Positions 36,601-51,600 of a stretch of 64,000 nucleotides of DNA are shown here, one piece after another. The notes beneath the pieces are model-generated. The model worked only from the letters and a program-made list of their open reading frames with translations, did no database searches and was not told the origin of the DNA. The stretch lies in contig CM055103.1 in NCBI GenBank assembly GCA_029204225.1, forward strand, positions 4,210,500 through 4,274,499, in the 5' to 3' direction. This DNA comes from Diphasiastrum complanatum. Taxonomy: Eukaryota > Streptophyta > Lycopodiopsida > Lycopodiales > Lycopodiaceae. Every line of letters begins with the position of its first letter. Position 1 is the first letter of the stretch. The translations under genes and the position numbers were made by a program.

Positions 36601-39600
36601 ATGCATGCTGGCTTATTCATTATGGATACCTATGAGCGTCGAATTCCCTCTATATGTCTTGTTGCTTCTACATCACAATCATTGGAGTTCGCTGAATTGT
36701 GGCACGCAAGGTTTGGACATCTCAACTTTGCAAGTTTAAAGAAGCTGAAAACATTTAATATGGTAGAAGATTTTCCTACTATTGAGTAGCCGGAAGGGCA
36801 TGTATGCGAGGGGTGCATACTTGGAAAGGTTTAAAGGAAACCTTTTCCAATTGATGGAACTATAAGGGTTCTTGATAAATTTGATTTGGTTCATAGTGAT
36901 GTTTGTGGTCCAATGAGGACCGAATCCATTGGAAAGTGCATCTATTTTGTGACTTTTATTGATGACTTTTCCCGTTTTACATGGATCTATCCTATGAAGG
37001 CTAAATCGGAAGTTTTTCAACGTTTCAAAGATTTTCTAGCAATGGTGGAAAATCAGTTTGGGCATTCTTTGAGACCCTACGCACCAATCGAGGAGGGGAT
37101 ACATTAAGAATACATTCGGTGCATTTCTTCGAGAGAGAGAATTCTACATCAAATGACAACTCCCTATACGTCTCAACAAAATGGTGTTGCCTTATGGAGA
37201 TGGCCCGTTGCATGCTCAAAGCAAAGGGGCTGCCTCACAAGTTTTGGGTTGAACCGGTTATAACGGCAACCTACATAAGCAATCGTTGTCCTACTAAAGC
37301 ATTGAAAATATTAACTCCTTATGGAGTTTGGTATGGGAAGAAGCCTTCAGTCTCTCATTTTCGCATTTTTGGTTGTACTGCTTATGCTTTTGTTCCGGAT
37401 AAACTTCCTACAAAGCTTGAGAGTTAAATGCATTTTTGTTGGCTATAGTAGTGAAAGCAAAGGCTATAGGCTATTCAATTTGAGCACTAACAAGATTATT
37501 GTTAGTCGTGATGTGCATTTTGATGAAAAGAATTCATTAGATATGGCCTCAACTTATATCTTGAAGGGGGACAGCCCGCATAGTGTGAATGTTGAAGTTT
37601 TTTCCAGATTTTGGTACCATCTTCTATTGTTGGAGATAAGGGGCAGGAATCAACCAATTTCCAACTGCCCAACACCTCATCAAGTTTAGAGCCTAATGTT
37701 CATCAAGAACCGCCCATTGTTGCTCAAAATCAGCCTGCAGGAACTGTTGGACAGCAAGGACCAGTTTTGGAAGATCTTGAACAGCCAAGTGCAGTGTCGA
37801 AAGATCTTGGACAGCAAATTGCAAGAACAGACATGGCTGTTGGACAGCCCACAACAGTCCCACGGTGGCTTTTGTCGACTTTGCAGGACAACAAAGTAAG
37901 TTCATTTTATGATGGAAAGACACGTGCATCTACAAAATCAGTGGACTATGCTGATTTTTCAGATTTTGCTCTTACATCTCATGGAGATGTTGCGGAAGAA
38001 CCTGTTTTCTATGAGCAGGCCAAGGGAGTAAAATGTTGGGAGGATGCGATGCAAGATGAGTATGACTCACTCATGAAGAACCAGATTTGGGTTCTTGTTG
38101 ATCTTCCTCATGGGAGAAGGCAATTGGTTCTAAATGGGTATACTAAATCAAGTATAAGGCAAATGGTACCATCGAAAGGTACAAGGCAAGGCTTGTTGCC
38201 AAAGGCTATGCTCAGCAACAGGGGATTGATTATGAGGAGACTTTTTCTCCTACTGCTCGGATGACTACTGTGAGGGTAGTAACGTCTTTGGCTGCCCATT
38301 TTGGTTGGCGTTTCAGGCCTGTCTCCATAGGTTGTGGCAACCGGCTTGCAATCTTCCATCTTGAATGCTTCAAAATCTGCCCAATGTAGTGTTCTTGAGA
38401 GATGAAAATTCCAGCCCCTTCTTGTACAAATCCAAGACCAAGATAAAAGTGCAATAGGCCTAACTCTGAGGTTTCAAAAACCATACCAAGATCAAGTATT
38501 ACGGCATCAATCTGCTCTTCATTACTTCCCGTAATAATAATATCATCAACATAAAGCAAAATAATGATGATATAATCTGAAGTATGCTTGACATGAAGAG
38601 TAGATTCGCTAGGACTATTAGTAAACCCACGATCACAAAATTAGGCATGTATCTTTTGATACCACATCCTTGGGGCTTGCTTCAGTCCATAAAGAGACAA
38701 ACTTTATCTTCTTGGCCTTCAACCAAAAAACCAACAGGTTGTTGAAGGTACACTTCCTCATTGAGATCACCATTGAGGAATGTTGTCTTTATGTCAAGTT
38801 GCCGCAAGGTGATGGTGAACCATTTGATACTACTTTATATTGTCAAGCTATTGGTTGTCTCATTTACCTATGTAATTCAAGACCGGACATTTCTTATATA
38901 TAGTGTCTCACTCATGAGTCAATTCATGCATGCCCCAATGACATCACATTGGAAAGCGTTGAAGAGGATCTTTCGATATGTTCAAGGAACAAAAAGTCAT
39001 GGACTGGTTTTTACTGCTTGTGATGATGCATGTTTGGTTGGTTTAGTGACTCGGAATGGGGTGGAGATCAAGACACTAGACGCTCTACCAAGTGGACATT
39101 TCTTTTTTCTATGGAAATTCTGCAATTTCTTGGTCAAGTAAAAAAGCAGCCCACTGTTGCTACTTCTTCTAGTGAGGCAGAATATAGAGCGATATTTTCA
39201 GCCACAACGGAGTGTTTATGGCTGGAGAAGACTACTTCTTGACATGAAGTTTGGCGAGCCCTCAGCCACTCTTATCTTGAGTGATAGTCAGAGTGCTATT
39301 GCCATTGCACGGAATCCTGTTTTTCATGCGAGGACGAAGCACATCGAGATCCATCATCACTTTGTTCGGGGAGAGACTTCATGATGGTGACATTTTACTT
39401 GAGTATTGTCCTACAGAGGATAATATTGCGGACCTCTTCACTAAGGCATTGCCTAGAGTCAGATTTGAAGCTTTATGCCAAGCTTAAATTTAATATCACG
39501 TGTTGCTTTTATTACATAGTGAAGATTTCAGTTTTTGCATTGTCATTTAAGGAGGGTGTTAGAAATAAATGACAATGCTGAAGTTTAATCCATAGGTTAT

Positions 39601-42600
39601 TTTGATTGGTTATGTATCGACCAAGGTAGTTTAGGGGAACGCGATCCGAAACGCGATCCGAAAACGCGTTCCGATCGTGTTCCGTGAATTACCATTAGGG
39701 TTTCCCGGAACGCTTTTTTTTTTTGAAAATTTTTTAATGCCAATACGGGTATCAAATGGAAGGTTTTTTCAAGGACAGTTCATTTATCAAGATAGCCATC
39801 AATTTTAGGACCATTGTCGTCCATTAACTTATTTTTCACTATTATATCATTTTTTACAGTTACCAGTATTGTGTAAAATGAAATCATGTGCAAAGCAAAG
39901 CATTGAAAGCATATTGAATCTCTCTCTCCTCTCATCTCCTCTCTCTCATCTCTCTCTCTCTCTCTCTCCAGATAGACGATGCTGAGAAAAAATCATACCG
40001 AATTACTTACCTACTGAAAATAGACCGACACAATGTAAATAAACGCAAAAATATATAATGTCAGGCTTCTAGGGCCAAAGAAAAAATAGAGTGACGTCGA
40101 TAAATAATGTACTCATAACAACTACCAACTAACAATCGTCCTCTAACTCAAAGTCTGAGTATCAGTCTCCGTGGAATTGCCAAACAAGAATCTGTAGATG
40201 ACGCTCAGGGTGTCATGTGTCGTAGTGAGACTCTGCCTCTTGCCTCTGCGTCCGCCTCTGCTCTTCCCTGTCCCTCTCTCTCTCCCTCCTGCCCCTCCTG
40301 GTTGGCTCCACTGCTCCTCCTCTGCTACTCCCTCTAGGTCACCCTCTCAACTGTGATCTCGTAGCCTACGAAGGCCCTATAAACTCAGAGTCGACCTGGC
40401 CCTCAACTGCCTGTGAAACTCCAGTCCGCTCTACAAACAAGGCCCCCAGCCCACCCACCCCCCCTGGAACGTCTAGGTTGCCCTCTACGTCTAGGTGCAT
40501 GAACGGCTGGCTCCTCCTGTGTCTCGGCATCGGGGTCTACGAATAAGTGTTGCATGTCTCCCCCCCCCCTCATGGTCACCCTCATCCTCTGCCTCTGTAT
40601 CACTCTCATTCATCACTCCTCCTCGTACCCATGCCCAAATCCCTCTCCACGCCCCAAAATCTCATCATCTCCATCCTCTCCCCATCTCCTGACGTCGAGC
40701 TGCTCTCCTGTGGCGTCGTGTAGACCGTGCCTCTGCATCTGCCTGCCTACAAAAAACAAACGGCATGGTTAGCAACTCATCCATTCGTCAAGTAAGTTCA
40801 TTTGAAACGCAAGTACATCAAGCAATACCAATAAAGTCACTAATTCACCTCGATCAAGCGGTCACCCTGCATGCATGTGCGTCTCAACATGCGTCCGTGG
40901 TGTTCACGAACACCAACCGCTTGCACTGCTCAATGGAGAGTCTATTTCTCTTCTTCGTGTGATGGCTGGCCCATACACTCCAGTTCCATTCACAGGCAGA
41001 AGCCGAACAGTCCTGTGCAAGGACCCTCTCTGCCAGTCGCTGAAGGTCAGGCGTACTGCGGCATGAAAGCTCCACCATGTGACAGGCGCCAACTGGTCAT
41101 CTCTGACCTTACACTGCTCTCGATCAAAAGGATACAGGCCCCACTCGAACTTGACCATGTCTCGCTCTATGTCCAGAAGTCGTCTGCAAAGACTATGGCC
41201 TGGGAAGAACGCTGCCTCTGTCGTGCAATTCCTAAACTCATCAAATGCCTCACTGGATACCATCCTCCGCAAATGATCTCGCAAGACGCCCAGTCGCTTG
41301 AGAACCAGGAAAAAGAAGGCAAAGTGAGTGGGTGTTGGCTTCTTCAAGTCCAGCCGAGAGAATGTACGGAACAATGCCAGCACGCGTGTCTTTCTGGTGA
41401 TGAACTTCATTATGCGCATGGCTTGAGAGGTGAGCTGCAAGACAAACATTAAACAAAAAACTGTTAGAAGCTAAAAGAGGTTAGGGGCCTGGAATAATTG
41501 ACAAGTGCAAAATGCTTTACAAAGTGACGAAAATTGTACCTCACGAATCCATGGCAAGTCAGGCCATTATAAATGGCTAACTCATGGGCCCCACCAAACT
41601 GTATATGTACTCACCATATGGGGTGGTAGGTCCCATACTATGCTCGGAAATCCTGGTAACTCCCATCCCATCACTGTCAAGAGCGTGAACGCCAAACTGG
41701 TCGGTGGTGTCATGAAACTCTGACTGTCGCAATGATGTCCTGACATTAAAATTCCCAGTGAGGAAGATATGCCACCACTCTACGAATCTGACAATGTCCA
41801 ATTTATCAAGGTACTAGGTAGGGTGAACCAATGCCCTCGGCAAAAGATGAAGACTCTGGAGGAACATAACATGCCGCAATAAAGAGATCCCTATCCAAAT
41901 CAACCCCCTGCCCAACAATGCGGATCCAAATATAACGTGCATGCTCGTCGTGTCAAACGAACTCGATGATCGGATGAAGAGACTCCTTGTATAAGCATGC
42001 AACTCTTTTGGATCCGCAACCACTAGCTGATCTAGTCACAGATCTATACACAGAATCCCATCAGTACCCTGGGAAGGTGGGTAACCCTCACTCCTGAGTC
42101 CTGACTATCACGAGTCTCCACAAAAACCAATAAATCCTATCCAATAATAAAATCAATCAGGTCGCCTGTTGTGGAAGATGACTGCATACCATCACAATTC
42201 CATACTCCCCTATAGCATAAGTTTTGGGAACAAATTTGTCCCTTTTGGCCCAATTTTTGTTGCTAGCAAGGCCTAGATTTTCCCTCCCAACTTGCATACT
42301 TATACAATTTTAATGCTTGAGCTTTATTCCAAAAAGTATACCATCTTCAGATAACGATTAGATGATGTGGCATTCCCATTCTCTCATTCCCCTTCTCTAA
42401 GGAACATTCCCATTCCCTAGCAGCTATGCTTCCACTACTAGTGAGGTGCTTTATACTTGTTTTGATGGAACATAAACATAATGTACTTTGCTATATTCAT
42501 TCATAGTTTCACAATAGTGAAAAGGAATCCAAGAGCCAATGAAGGAAAAACACATTATCCATTTGCACCAGTTGTGAAAAGTTTTCAGTTCATACAGCCA

Positions 42601-45600
42601 ATGAGTTCTCTTGCCCAATGAGTGCCATCCCCTTCTTGTAGAATGCATCTGCTAGGGCATCCCTCTGTGCTTCCATCTCTTTCTTGACTTGCTGAATTGT
42701 ATCACATACAGAGAGCTATGTCAGCAGTTCCAAAACTTAATTATGCACTGCAAAGTGCTAATACAGCAATACACACTGTAGCGCTTACAAAAAACAGCTA
42801 CTACATGGCTAAACAAAGCAGTAGACTTTTTCCATAAACTCATGGTAGTCGAACCAATAGGTGACAAGAGGACATACATTGGCATCTGCTTCTTCAGATT
42901 CGCTCTTCATTGAAAAGAATTTTGCCAGTGCATCTCTATTGACAAGGTTTACAACATTGTCCGCTGCTTCAATAACCTGACAAAGAAGGTATTTACACAA
43001 GACCCTTACAGGAAAATGCCAACATTAAGGCTGAAACAAGGCACAAAAAAACCAAAAACCTCATTGTAGTTCCTCTCTTCATCCTGCGATGCAGCCAGTT
43101 TCTGAAGTATTTCCACCATTAACTGCAAGTGGGTTGGATATTCAGCCTGCACACATAACCAAGTCTACTGTAGTACATTGTACAATTCCACCTAAACATT
43201 TTATAACAAATTAGCGTGAAAACAATAAAAAATAAATTAAAAGAACATTCCCCCCAAAGAAAGTTGGAAATTTCCTTCCACTCATACTTTCTAAACAAAA
43301 TGCTTTCTTTGATAGTTTTCTAGTTATACCATCTTGATGATTTTTTTGTTTTACTTTCTTTCTGTTTTGGGAGGGGAGGGAACTTCACTGATATTTAAGG
43401 GTACTTTTTGTTTACTCTTTGCAGCTTATCGTGGTACTAGTTTTGAGCAGACCTGTAAAAAGAGAGAATATAATATCAAATCTGTTCAGTGTTTTGAATT
43501 GCTCTAGTACCTTCAACGCTTTTGCTTGCTCAGACCACTCTTTCTTTTCTTCTTCTGTAGACCTTGGCAAGAGTGACAACAATTTTATCTTCACATCTCG
43601 AACCTGCATACAGAGCAGTCGCATATGACTTCACATTTTATCGAGAACATGTAAGCTTGAACAGTTCACAATGAACCTCTTTGAAAGATCCCGCTTGCAG
43701 ATTTTGACCATGAAAGGTAACAAAAATGCTTGCACGCACCTCTTCAGCAACCTTTCGTATAGCATCCTTTTTAGCTTCTGCTCCCTTTTCCTTAGATTTT
43801 TCTTCAGCCTATCAAAAAGACATCCTATTACAGCATTCTTTCTTCAAAATCAACGTGATGGGAAACCACATACTTAGCATTCTAGAAGATCGATCCATTC
43901 TAATGGCACAGAGAAGGCTTTTCGATCATCACCTTAACTGGTGGAGGCACAGAAAAGATTAACCGTGATGAGGCCGGACAAGCACCTCCATTTAAGTCTC
44001 CTTTACCATTTGCTTGAGAAAGCTTTCCGTATGTTATTTTCCCTAGCAACAGTGCTCCTGGGGTAGCATCCTGCAAAGGTACAAAGGTTGAATGCTAACA
44101 CCAAAGAATCTTCGTACTGCAAACTTCTTATCAAGCAGACAGACGAAAAGAAACCTAATTGGCCATCAAAAACTTCAGTTGAAAGATGACCCTTGTCAGT
44201 TCTGATTATTCTTGAAGCAATAACATCATATTGGATCGCCTATTTATTTATTTATGTGTTGGTGAAGTTCTCAAACTGTGTACCGGGGGGAAAAGAAGAA
44301 ACACGGCACAACGCAATAGCCGAAAGTCCAAGGCTTCTATTCTATGTCGATGCTTTGTGCAGGTTGTAAACTACAGACGTACAGCCACTACTGGATCATG
44401 GCTACTCCAAAATCATATCCTTATCCTCTGGTTCCTTTGATCCTAACTTTTGCACTTAAAAGTGAGTAATTTTTATGTGTCTTATATAAGAATTACACTA
44501 AGACCAGAGAAATAGGTATTTTCGGAGTCCAAAGATGGAGGAATCCATCACACAAGATACTTCCTATCAAATGCCTTATTTCTAAACATCAAACTAAAAC
44601 AGCATTGGAAAGCTGTTAACGCCATAAATAAACATCATGTGATGAATATAAACCAAAGCAGAACTTGGATACTTCTTCTTTATTCAAACCCCTTTTTGTT
44701 TAAAAAGTGAATGGCAGTGGAGAAAGCACAAAATAAATTGTTATAGCCTGACGTCTGTCCCATCAGATCCAGCAGCTTGAATAAATGAATGGAGAATAAG
44801 AAATAGTATAAACCTCCCAAAAAGCAAAAGAATAAAAGTAGCACTTGTAAGTAATAAATTTTGATAGATCTTAAATTCAGTTCCAAATTCCACTCAATAT
44901 AAAATTACCTTAGAATTTAGAAAGAGTCCATACTATTAAAACTGAGATTAGTCCTTAAAGGAAGACTATTAAAAGAAGTGCAAATGTTATCACAACACAA
45001 AATGGGTCAAATTCTGATTATCTTGCTGAATTGCAATCACTTCTCAAATAAAGAATGAAAGTGTAATTATAGACACCCTGAAATGATGCTGCCTTTATTA
45101 GTCAACAATTTTTTATTCCGGTCTACAAAATTTTCCACGGACTAACAACATTAATCTAGTACTGTGTGCACAAGTTTTCCAGAGGGCAACTCAATCTCCC
45201 AACACCTTGAGATGAACTTCGCATACTTAGACTGCTCAGCTGGCATTTCAAGCACATGAATGCATAATAAGTTAAGTGCATTGCAGATGGTTATGAACGG
45301 TTAAATTTACACATCCAGAAACTGTCAGACGTATCAGACGAGTTTACCCTAAAATTCAACCTTTGACGTGGAGTGCCCACTTCATACTATTTTGAAAATT
45401 ACAGTCATGACTATAGGAGCGTTCCTCTGGGGGCAATCCAATTCAAAGATAATGTCAAGATATCCCTTTTGTCGCACCAATCACAATTCAGACCAGCGAA
45501 CTTTCCTTCAGCAACAACCGATAGATAGGTAGCTTAGGCAACATTTTCTCAAAACTAGGGCACTTCCACGGTAGTATGATATTGATAACACTCTCTTTCT

Positions 45601-48600
45601 TTCTCTAGATTTAGTCTAATTTCTTGTATAAAGAAGTGGAGCAGAACTATGATTAACCACCCAGCCCACATACTCATAAATGTCACGCAAATGAGTCCAA
45701 TCATAAACACAAACTGCGTATGGCCTCATAGTTCTAGATTAGAGGTGGTTCAGGTTCTTTTCCTAGTAGCATTGGCAACCATGCCAAGAGAGAGATTCAC
45801 CATCTGGTAGCAGATACAGAGCTCAGCCACATTGGCAGCTCGGGTGCTAGAGTGCTGATACTGTCATTTTTGTGGCCAAGTGTCTTTAGCACTTTGACCA
45901 AGCTGAGGATTCATCCTCTCTGCACCACAGATGGCCAAGTTGTTGGCATCTGCATAAGTGAGTCGATAGGAGATGCAGACCGACAAGCACACACCCCAAG
46001 CCCTGCCTTCCAACAGCAGCACCATTGCATACGTACGTGTGTTTGGATGTGCAGCATACAAGCACATTCCCAAAGAAAAAAGAAGCAAGCTCGATGACAA
46101 ATCTGAGCAAACAATCATGGTCGGCTACTCGAACGGAACACATGTGTACAGGCTCTACAACCCAACCATGAAGAAGGTTGTTTCGAGCAGAGATGTGAAG
46201 TTCGATGAGTCCACATTTTCTGGACTGAAAGAGAAAAGAGGCCATGAGATCTTCACACTGCTGCCTATTCAAGAGGAAGATCGAGGACAGACATCAAATC
46301 AAAATGCAGAGCAGCAGGAAGCAGAGGATCAACCCCACGAACAAGAACCGTTCGAGCAGCGACGAAAGGAACCTCGAAGGTCAACAAGACAAAGAAGACC
46401 TCCAGAGCGGAGTGAAGACATGCAGTTTGAATACTGCAGCTTCACAGAAGAGCCAACAACATATCAAGAAGCTATCCAGAGTCTAGAGGGAGATTTTCTG
46501 GAAGCAGGCAATGTCAAAAGAGATTGAGTCAATGAGGCGAAACGAGGCATGGACATTAGAGCCACTGCCAAAAAAGAGGAAAATAGTCGACTGCAAGTGG
46601 GTATACAAGAAAAAGATGAAATCAGATGGCACCATTGGCCGCTACAAAGCAAGGCTTGTCACGAAGGGCTACATGCAGAGATATGGTATTGATTATTTCG
46701 ACACATATTCGCCCATGGTGAAGATGACAAGCATAAGGCTACTCCTTGCATACGCCACACAGTACAATCTGGAAATTCACCAGATTGACGTGAAAACAGC
46801 CTTTCTCCACAGAGATCTAGAGGAGGAAATCTTCATGAAGCAACCTGAAGGCTATGAAGACCCCGACAACAGACAATATGTCTATCGATTGCAGAGATGC
46901 ATCTATGGTCTAAAACAGGCATCACGAGCCTGGTATAGAAAGCTTGATGGCGTCTCTAGACTTCAATCCTACTCAACCAGACTGCAATGTCTACATTAAG
47001 AGAGTAGGAAAGGATTTTGTGATACTGACCATTTTCGTGGATGATTCGCTAATGATAGGAAATTCCTTGATGCTGATCAAGGACACGAAGAGTCAGATTT
47101 CCGAAAGCTACGAAATCACAGATCTTGGAGAAGCAACGAAATGCCTAGGGCTGGAGATCAGAAGAGATCGAACAAAGGGCGAAATGCACTTGAGTCAGTC
47201 AGAATATGCCAGAAAAGTGCTAAAACAGTACCACACATGATGGACTGCAAAGAAAAAGCCACACCAGTGATAGCTAGAGCCAAGCTAACGAAGCAGGAAT
47301 GCCCAAAAACGGAAGAGGAAGAACAGAAGATGGCAGGTATACCCTACCAAAACCTAATCGGTAGTCTGATGTACTTGACAATTTGTACCAGACCCAATCT
47401 AGCTTTCTCTGTTTACACATTAAGCCAATTCTCTTCCAATCCTGGCCTGGCGCATTGGCAAATGGCCAAATGAATCCTGCAGTATCTGAAAGGTACCCAG
47501 AATGTGCGATTAACCTACAGAGCTGAAAACAAAGAAAAAGGATTCGAGCTGCACCACTACAGTGATGCAAGCTGGGCGAGCTGCAAAGATGACAGCAAGT
47601 CCATTACTGGAGGATGTACAATAGCGTGCGGAGCTGCAATCAGTTGGATATGCAAAAAGCAAACCTTGGTGGCTCAATCCTCTTGCGAAGCTGAATATAT
47701 CGCAGCTTCAAAGGTCGCGAATGAGGTAGTGTGGCTGCAGATGATGCTGGAGGCAATCGGGATACCACAAGAAGGGCCAAGCACAATGATGATGGACTCT
47801 CAGAGTGCCATCTATCTGTCCCAGGATCCTGTCTTCCATTCAAAGACAAAGCACATACCTCTGAAGTACCATCACATTCGAGATTTGATCTCGAAAGGAG
47901 AGCTCCAGGTCCAGTATATAAAATCAGAAAATATGATTGCAGATCTGCTCACGAAACCGCTCGACAAGCCACTCTTTGCCAAGCAAAGAAAGGCAATTGG
48001 ATTAAACGTACAAAGCTACAAGGTTCAAGAGGGAGTGTCAGAAATGGTGAACTCCTGCAACTTTGTCGCAGCACGAACAAGAAACGAAGGTCGAACGAGA
48101 ACAATTCGCGACAGTCAACGTTCCTTGACTCGATGCACGAACGATTCGCGAACCATTCGTGAATCGTAAACACACCTCCAGGACCGCAAAGGGACGCAAA
48201 AACACGATCTCGCCCTAAAAAAAATTAAACTGATAATACAGTCGCTCTATTTTCGTGCATCTCCTTGTCTTATGTTGTCTGTCTTGATTGCTAGAATAAA
48301 ATATTTTCTGTGATGTGTAGTCGAGTGTCTAGAATCCTGTAAAAGCTTCCGCGCAAGAGAAAAATTCAAAGACACAAAATCGTTCGCGAATAAGAAGACG
48401 AAGACGAAAACCAAACAGTCTCGCTTCCGCGACAGATAGTTCTTTCACTATTGACAAACAAATTCAATTCACACAAATACTTCCCCGATACTTCCCCAAT
48501 GCACTTGAAATTGAAATTTTGAACTTCCTATAGCAGTTCAAATATTACCGTCATTCACACAGTACAACTTAAAAAAAAATCTGTTAACTATCATAAAATG

Positions 48601-51600
48601 AGTGTAGCCATGCATGCAAAGCTCCACAGTAGACCACCCATGCAATACTTCAAAAACATAGTGTAAGTGATTTTATGTCCACGTAGAAGGTTCCATGTTT
48701 GCATAGTTCTCATGCATCAATATTTTGCTACAAAAATTTCTTAAATTTGCTAAAAATTGCCAAAACTTCAAGCACTAACTTTCTTGGTTCTCGACAAAAG
48801 TAGGAGTTGTACAATCTCCTAGATTTTGCCTCATTGCTCACTGCTGACTGAAGAATGATACTATACATCTTTGCTATAACATGCCCAATCATAATAGTGC
48901 GGTAATTACTAGGATTCATGGGCCATTTTTATGGATGTGATGAATGATATTGGTGGACCAGGAAGATGGGAAGCTGAAGACAACGACACAATTGAGAAGG
49001 ATGGCCAAAAGAGGTGATAGCAAGTCAGTAGTGTAAAAAGAGAAAAAAAGAAAGAAAGATCTTTATCGATGTCCTTGAAATACCCTAAGGTACATAGGAC
49101 TAAGAAAAAGGTACATTTCAAGTGTGCACATATAGGAGTTGACAAGCTCAATTAGCTAAAAAAAACAATATCTGCAAACTCAAAAACTATATATATTGAG
49201 GTGGCTGGCAGAGTCAAAGCCCATCAGCCTGGTATAATAAGTGTCCATCAACCTGAAAAAAATGGTGTACAGTATGCCGTGAAACTATAGCTGAATGCAC
49301 CGCGGACCTCTGTCTCCGAGTGGATTGTCGATGTTGTCTCAACTGCTATGGAGCTGTGGACTGTGGTCTATGAACTGACTGTCTCTCTGGGCGTCGACAC
49401 TGTCTCTACCGTCTGTGCCTGGAGGCATCTGGAATCTCAGCCTCTCCATTAGAGTCACTACTCAAGGCTACCTCTTGTCTCGGTCTCCGGCGAAATAGGC
49501 ACTCCCTGATGCTCAACTGTATCAGGGGAGTACATTCATGTCCAATATCGTGTCTGACATCTCCCAAATCATCAATGCAACACATCTGGGGTCCTCATAC
49601 GATATCAAGGTAGAGAGTGTGACTGGGTGATCTCTGAACAAGCAGTAATATCTCCCTCGTATCTACTCTCCAAACTGTAATAAGTACTCACCATATGGGG
49701 TAATAGGTCCAAAACTGTTCTCGGAAATCCTGGTAACTCCCATCTCATCACTATCAAGGGCATGAACGGGGAGTTGGTCGGTGGTGTGAATCTATGCCCT
49801 TAGCAAAAGATGAAGACTCTGGAGAAACTAGCATGCTGCAACAAACAAGTCCCTATCCAAACCAATGTCCTGTCCAACAATACGAATCCAAATATAACGT
49901 GCATGCTCGTCATGTCTAATGAACTCAGTTCTCGAGTGAAGAGACTCCCTATATAAGCATGCAGCACCTCCGGATCCACGATCACTAGCTGGTCTAGTCT
50001 CAAGTCTGTACACGGAATCCCATCTGTATTCTGGGAAAGTCGGTAGTCTCTCTCCTAACTCTCATGAGTCTCCATGAAAAGCAATAAATCTCGACCAGTG
50101 ATAAAATCAATCAAGTCTCCAGCTGTGGACGATGAGTGTATACCACCTTAGAAACATACTCCAATCTGAAGATGCTCGGACTCCACCTCAGATAGTGAAC
50201 ATATCCGGCAGATCTGCTCCTCTCGTGGGGTACCATGGAAATGTCCAACCTCAACCTCAAGCTGATGTGATGAGACTCGTAACTGACCCAGTGTGAATCT
50301 CAGACCATGGGATAATCTACAGTCTAAATAGTGTGGTAGAACTGGGGTCCCCACTGCATCCATCTCCAAGAAATGAGTCCTGTAACAATCGGGTTTGACC
50401 CCTAACTGGCTCTGCCATGTACGATGAAGATATGCTCTATAAAGAAAACGCCTGATATAGTCGTGGGTGCTTGATGGGAGGTCCGTGATAGAGATGCCGA
50501 GGGTATCAAGTAGATGTGATGCCTGTGAAAACCATGACAAGCGATAGTCCAAACTATGAAGGTGTTGGGATGATGTGAGTGTCGCCTGTGTGTATCCCTG
50601 TGCATCCATGGAAAGCAACATGAGGCGTTGTATATATGTGATGAGACAGAAGATGGCATCAAGTTGTAGAGGTGGAATTGCAAACTCTGCTAGGATAATA
50701 TGGTGCGGGACGGAGGGCTTAGCCCATATCATCCGTGATAGTATAAGGACCTGTAGGCATGAGATATTGGCCTAGTCAACTGAGGTGAGCCTTGGACACC
50801 ATACCTCTGCAAGGTACAATGTTGTGGGAGAAACAAAAGTATCAAACAGCCGACACTTACTCTGGGCATCCCAAATAAATCCCTGAAAGTAAACTAGACT
50901 AACGAAGCATGTCCCTTCCCAAGTCTAGCTGTAGCTGCATGTCTCATACCAAATATAGGACCAGTGAAAACCCCAAGATAAGTATAGGATGAAACAATCC
51001 CCAACGGTTGTCCATCAAAAATAAGCTCTTGTCACTACATCAAAAAATCATGGAGATGTAGACAGGCTAGCGGCTCTCAACTCCAACATCTCTCGAATCA
51101 AGAGGAAAACACATATCAGAACAATTGGAAATTCTACCAATTTTGCTCACACAATTGCAAAACTTCATATGATCATATCTTTGGCTACTGGACACCAAAT
51201 TGGATGCTGTAAAGCTCAGTACATAGGGAGACCTAGTGAACAAACACTTGCCACGTCAGCCTGCCACCTAGGATTCACACGTGCCAAATAACCTGTAGGA
51301 GGGCACACTTTTTCAAGGCCAATCAACTTAAAAACTTGCAAACACTCAACCAAGCCTAAAAGTGATGATCCAAACAGTCTTAAATGGTCTCTAAGAGTTC
51401 CATGAAGCCTTCATACAGATCCTATGAAGCAGTATGGGCTGAGAACCATGAATTCTTGATTTCTAGAAGTCAAAATTGCTACAAACTTGATGGAATTGAA
51501 ACATAAGCCTCCACCCATCAATTTACAGGTCTGATAGCTTGCTGGGAAGGTAAAAAGGAATACAAATCATGCTGTAAAAAATCCAGAATGATCCCCTTAT

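Noticed and set aside
38230-38559. Minus-strand RT frame read as an independent antisense copia insertion
   Set aside because: Its ends match exactly the gap in the plus-strand element, so it is an inverted segment of the same element rather than a second insertion.
40495-41276. Several plus-strand frames of 60-193 codons
   Set aside because: They are antisense shadows of the hAT transposase relic, whose domain motifs are on the minus strand.
42451-42648. Minus-strand 65-codon frame as a separate small gene
   Set aside because: It is a different frame over TPP2 exon 11 (42691-42596) and intron sequence.
45886-46272. Minus-strand frames of 128, 84 and 67 codons near 45.9-46.3 kb
   Set aside because: They are shadows opposite the copia integrase and upstream intron sequence, with Cys-rich random composition and no motif.
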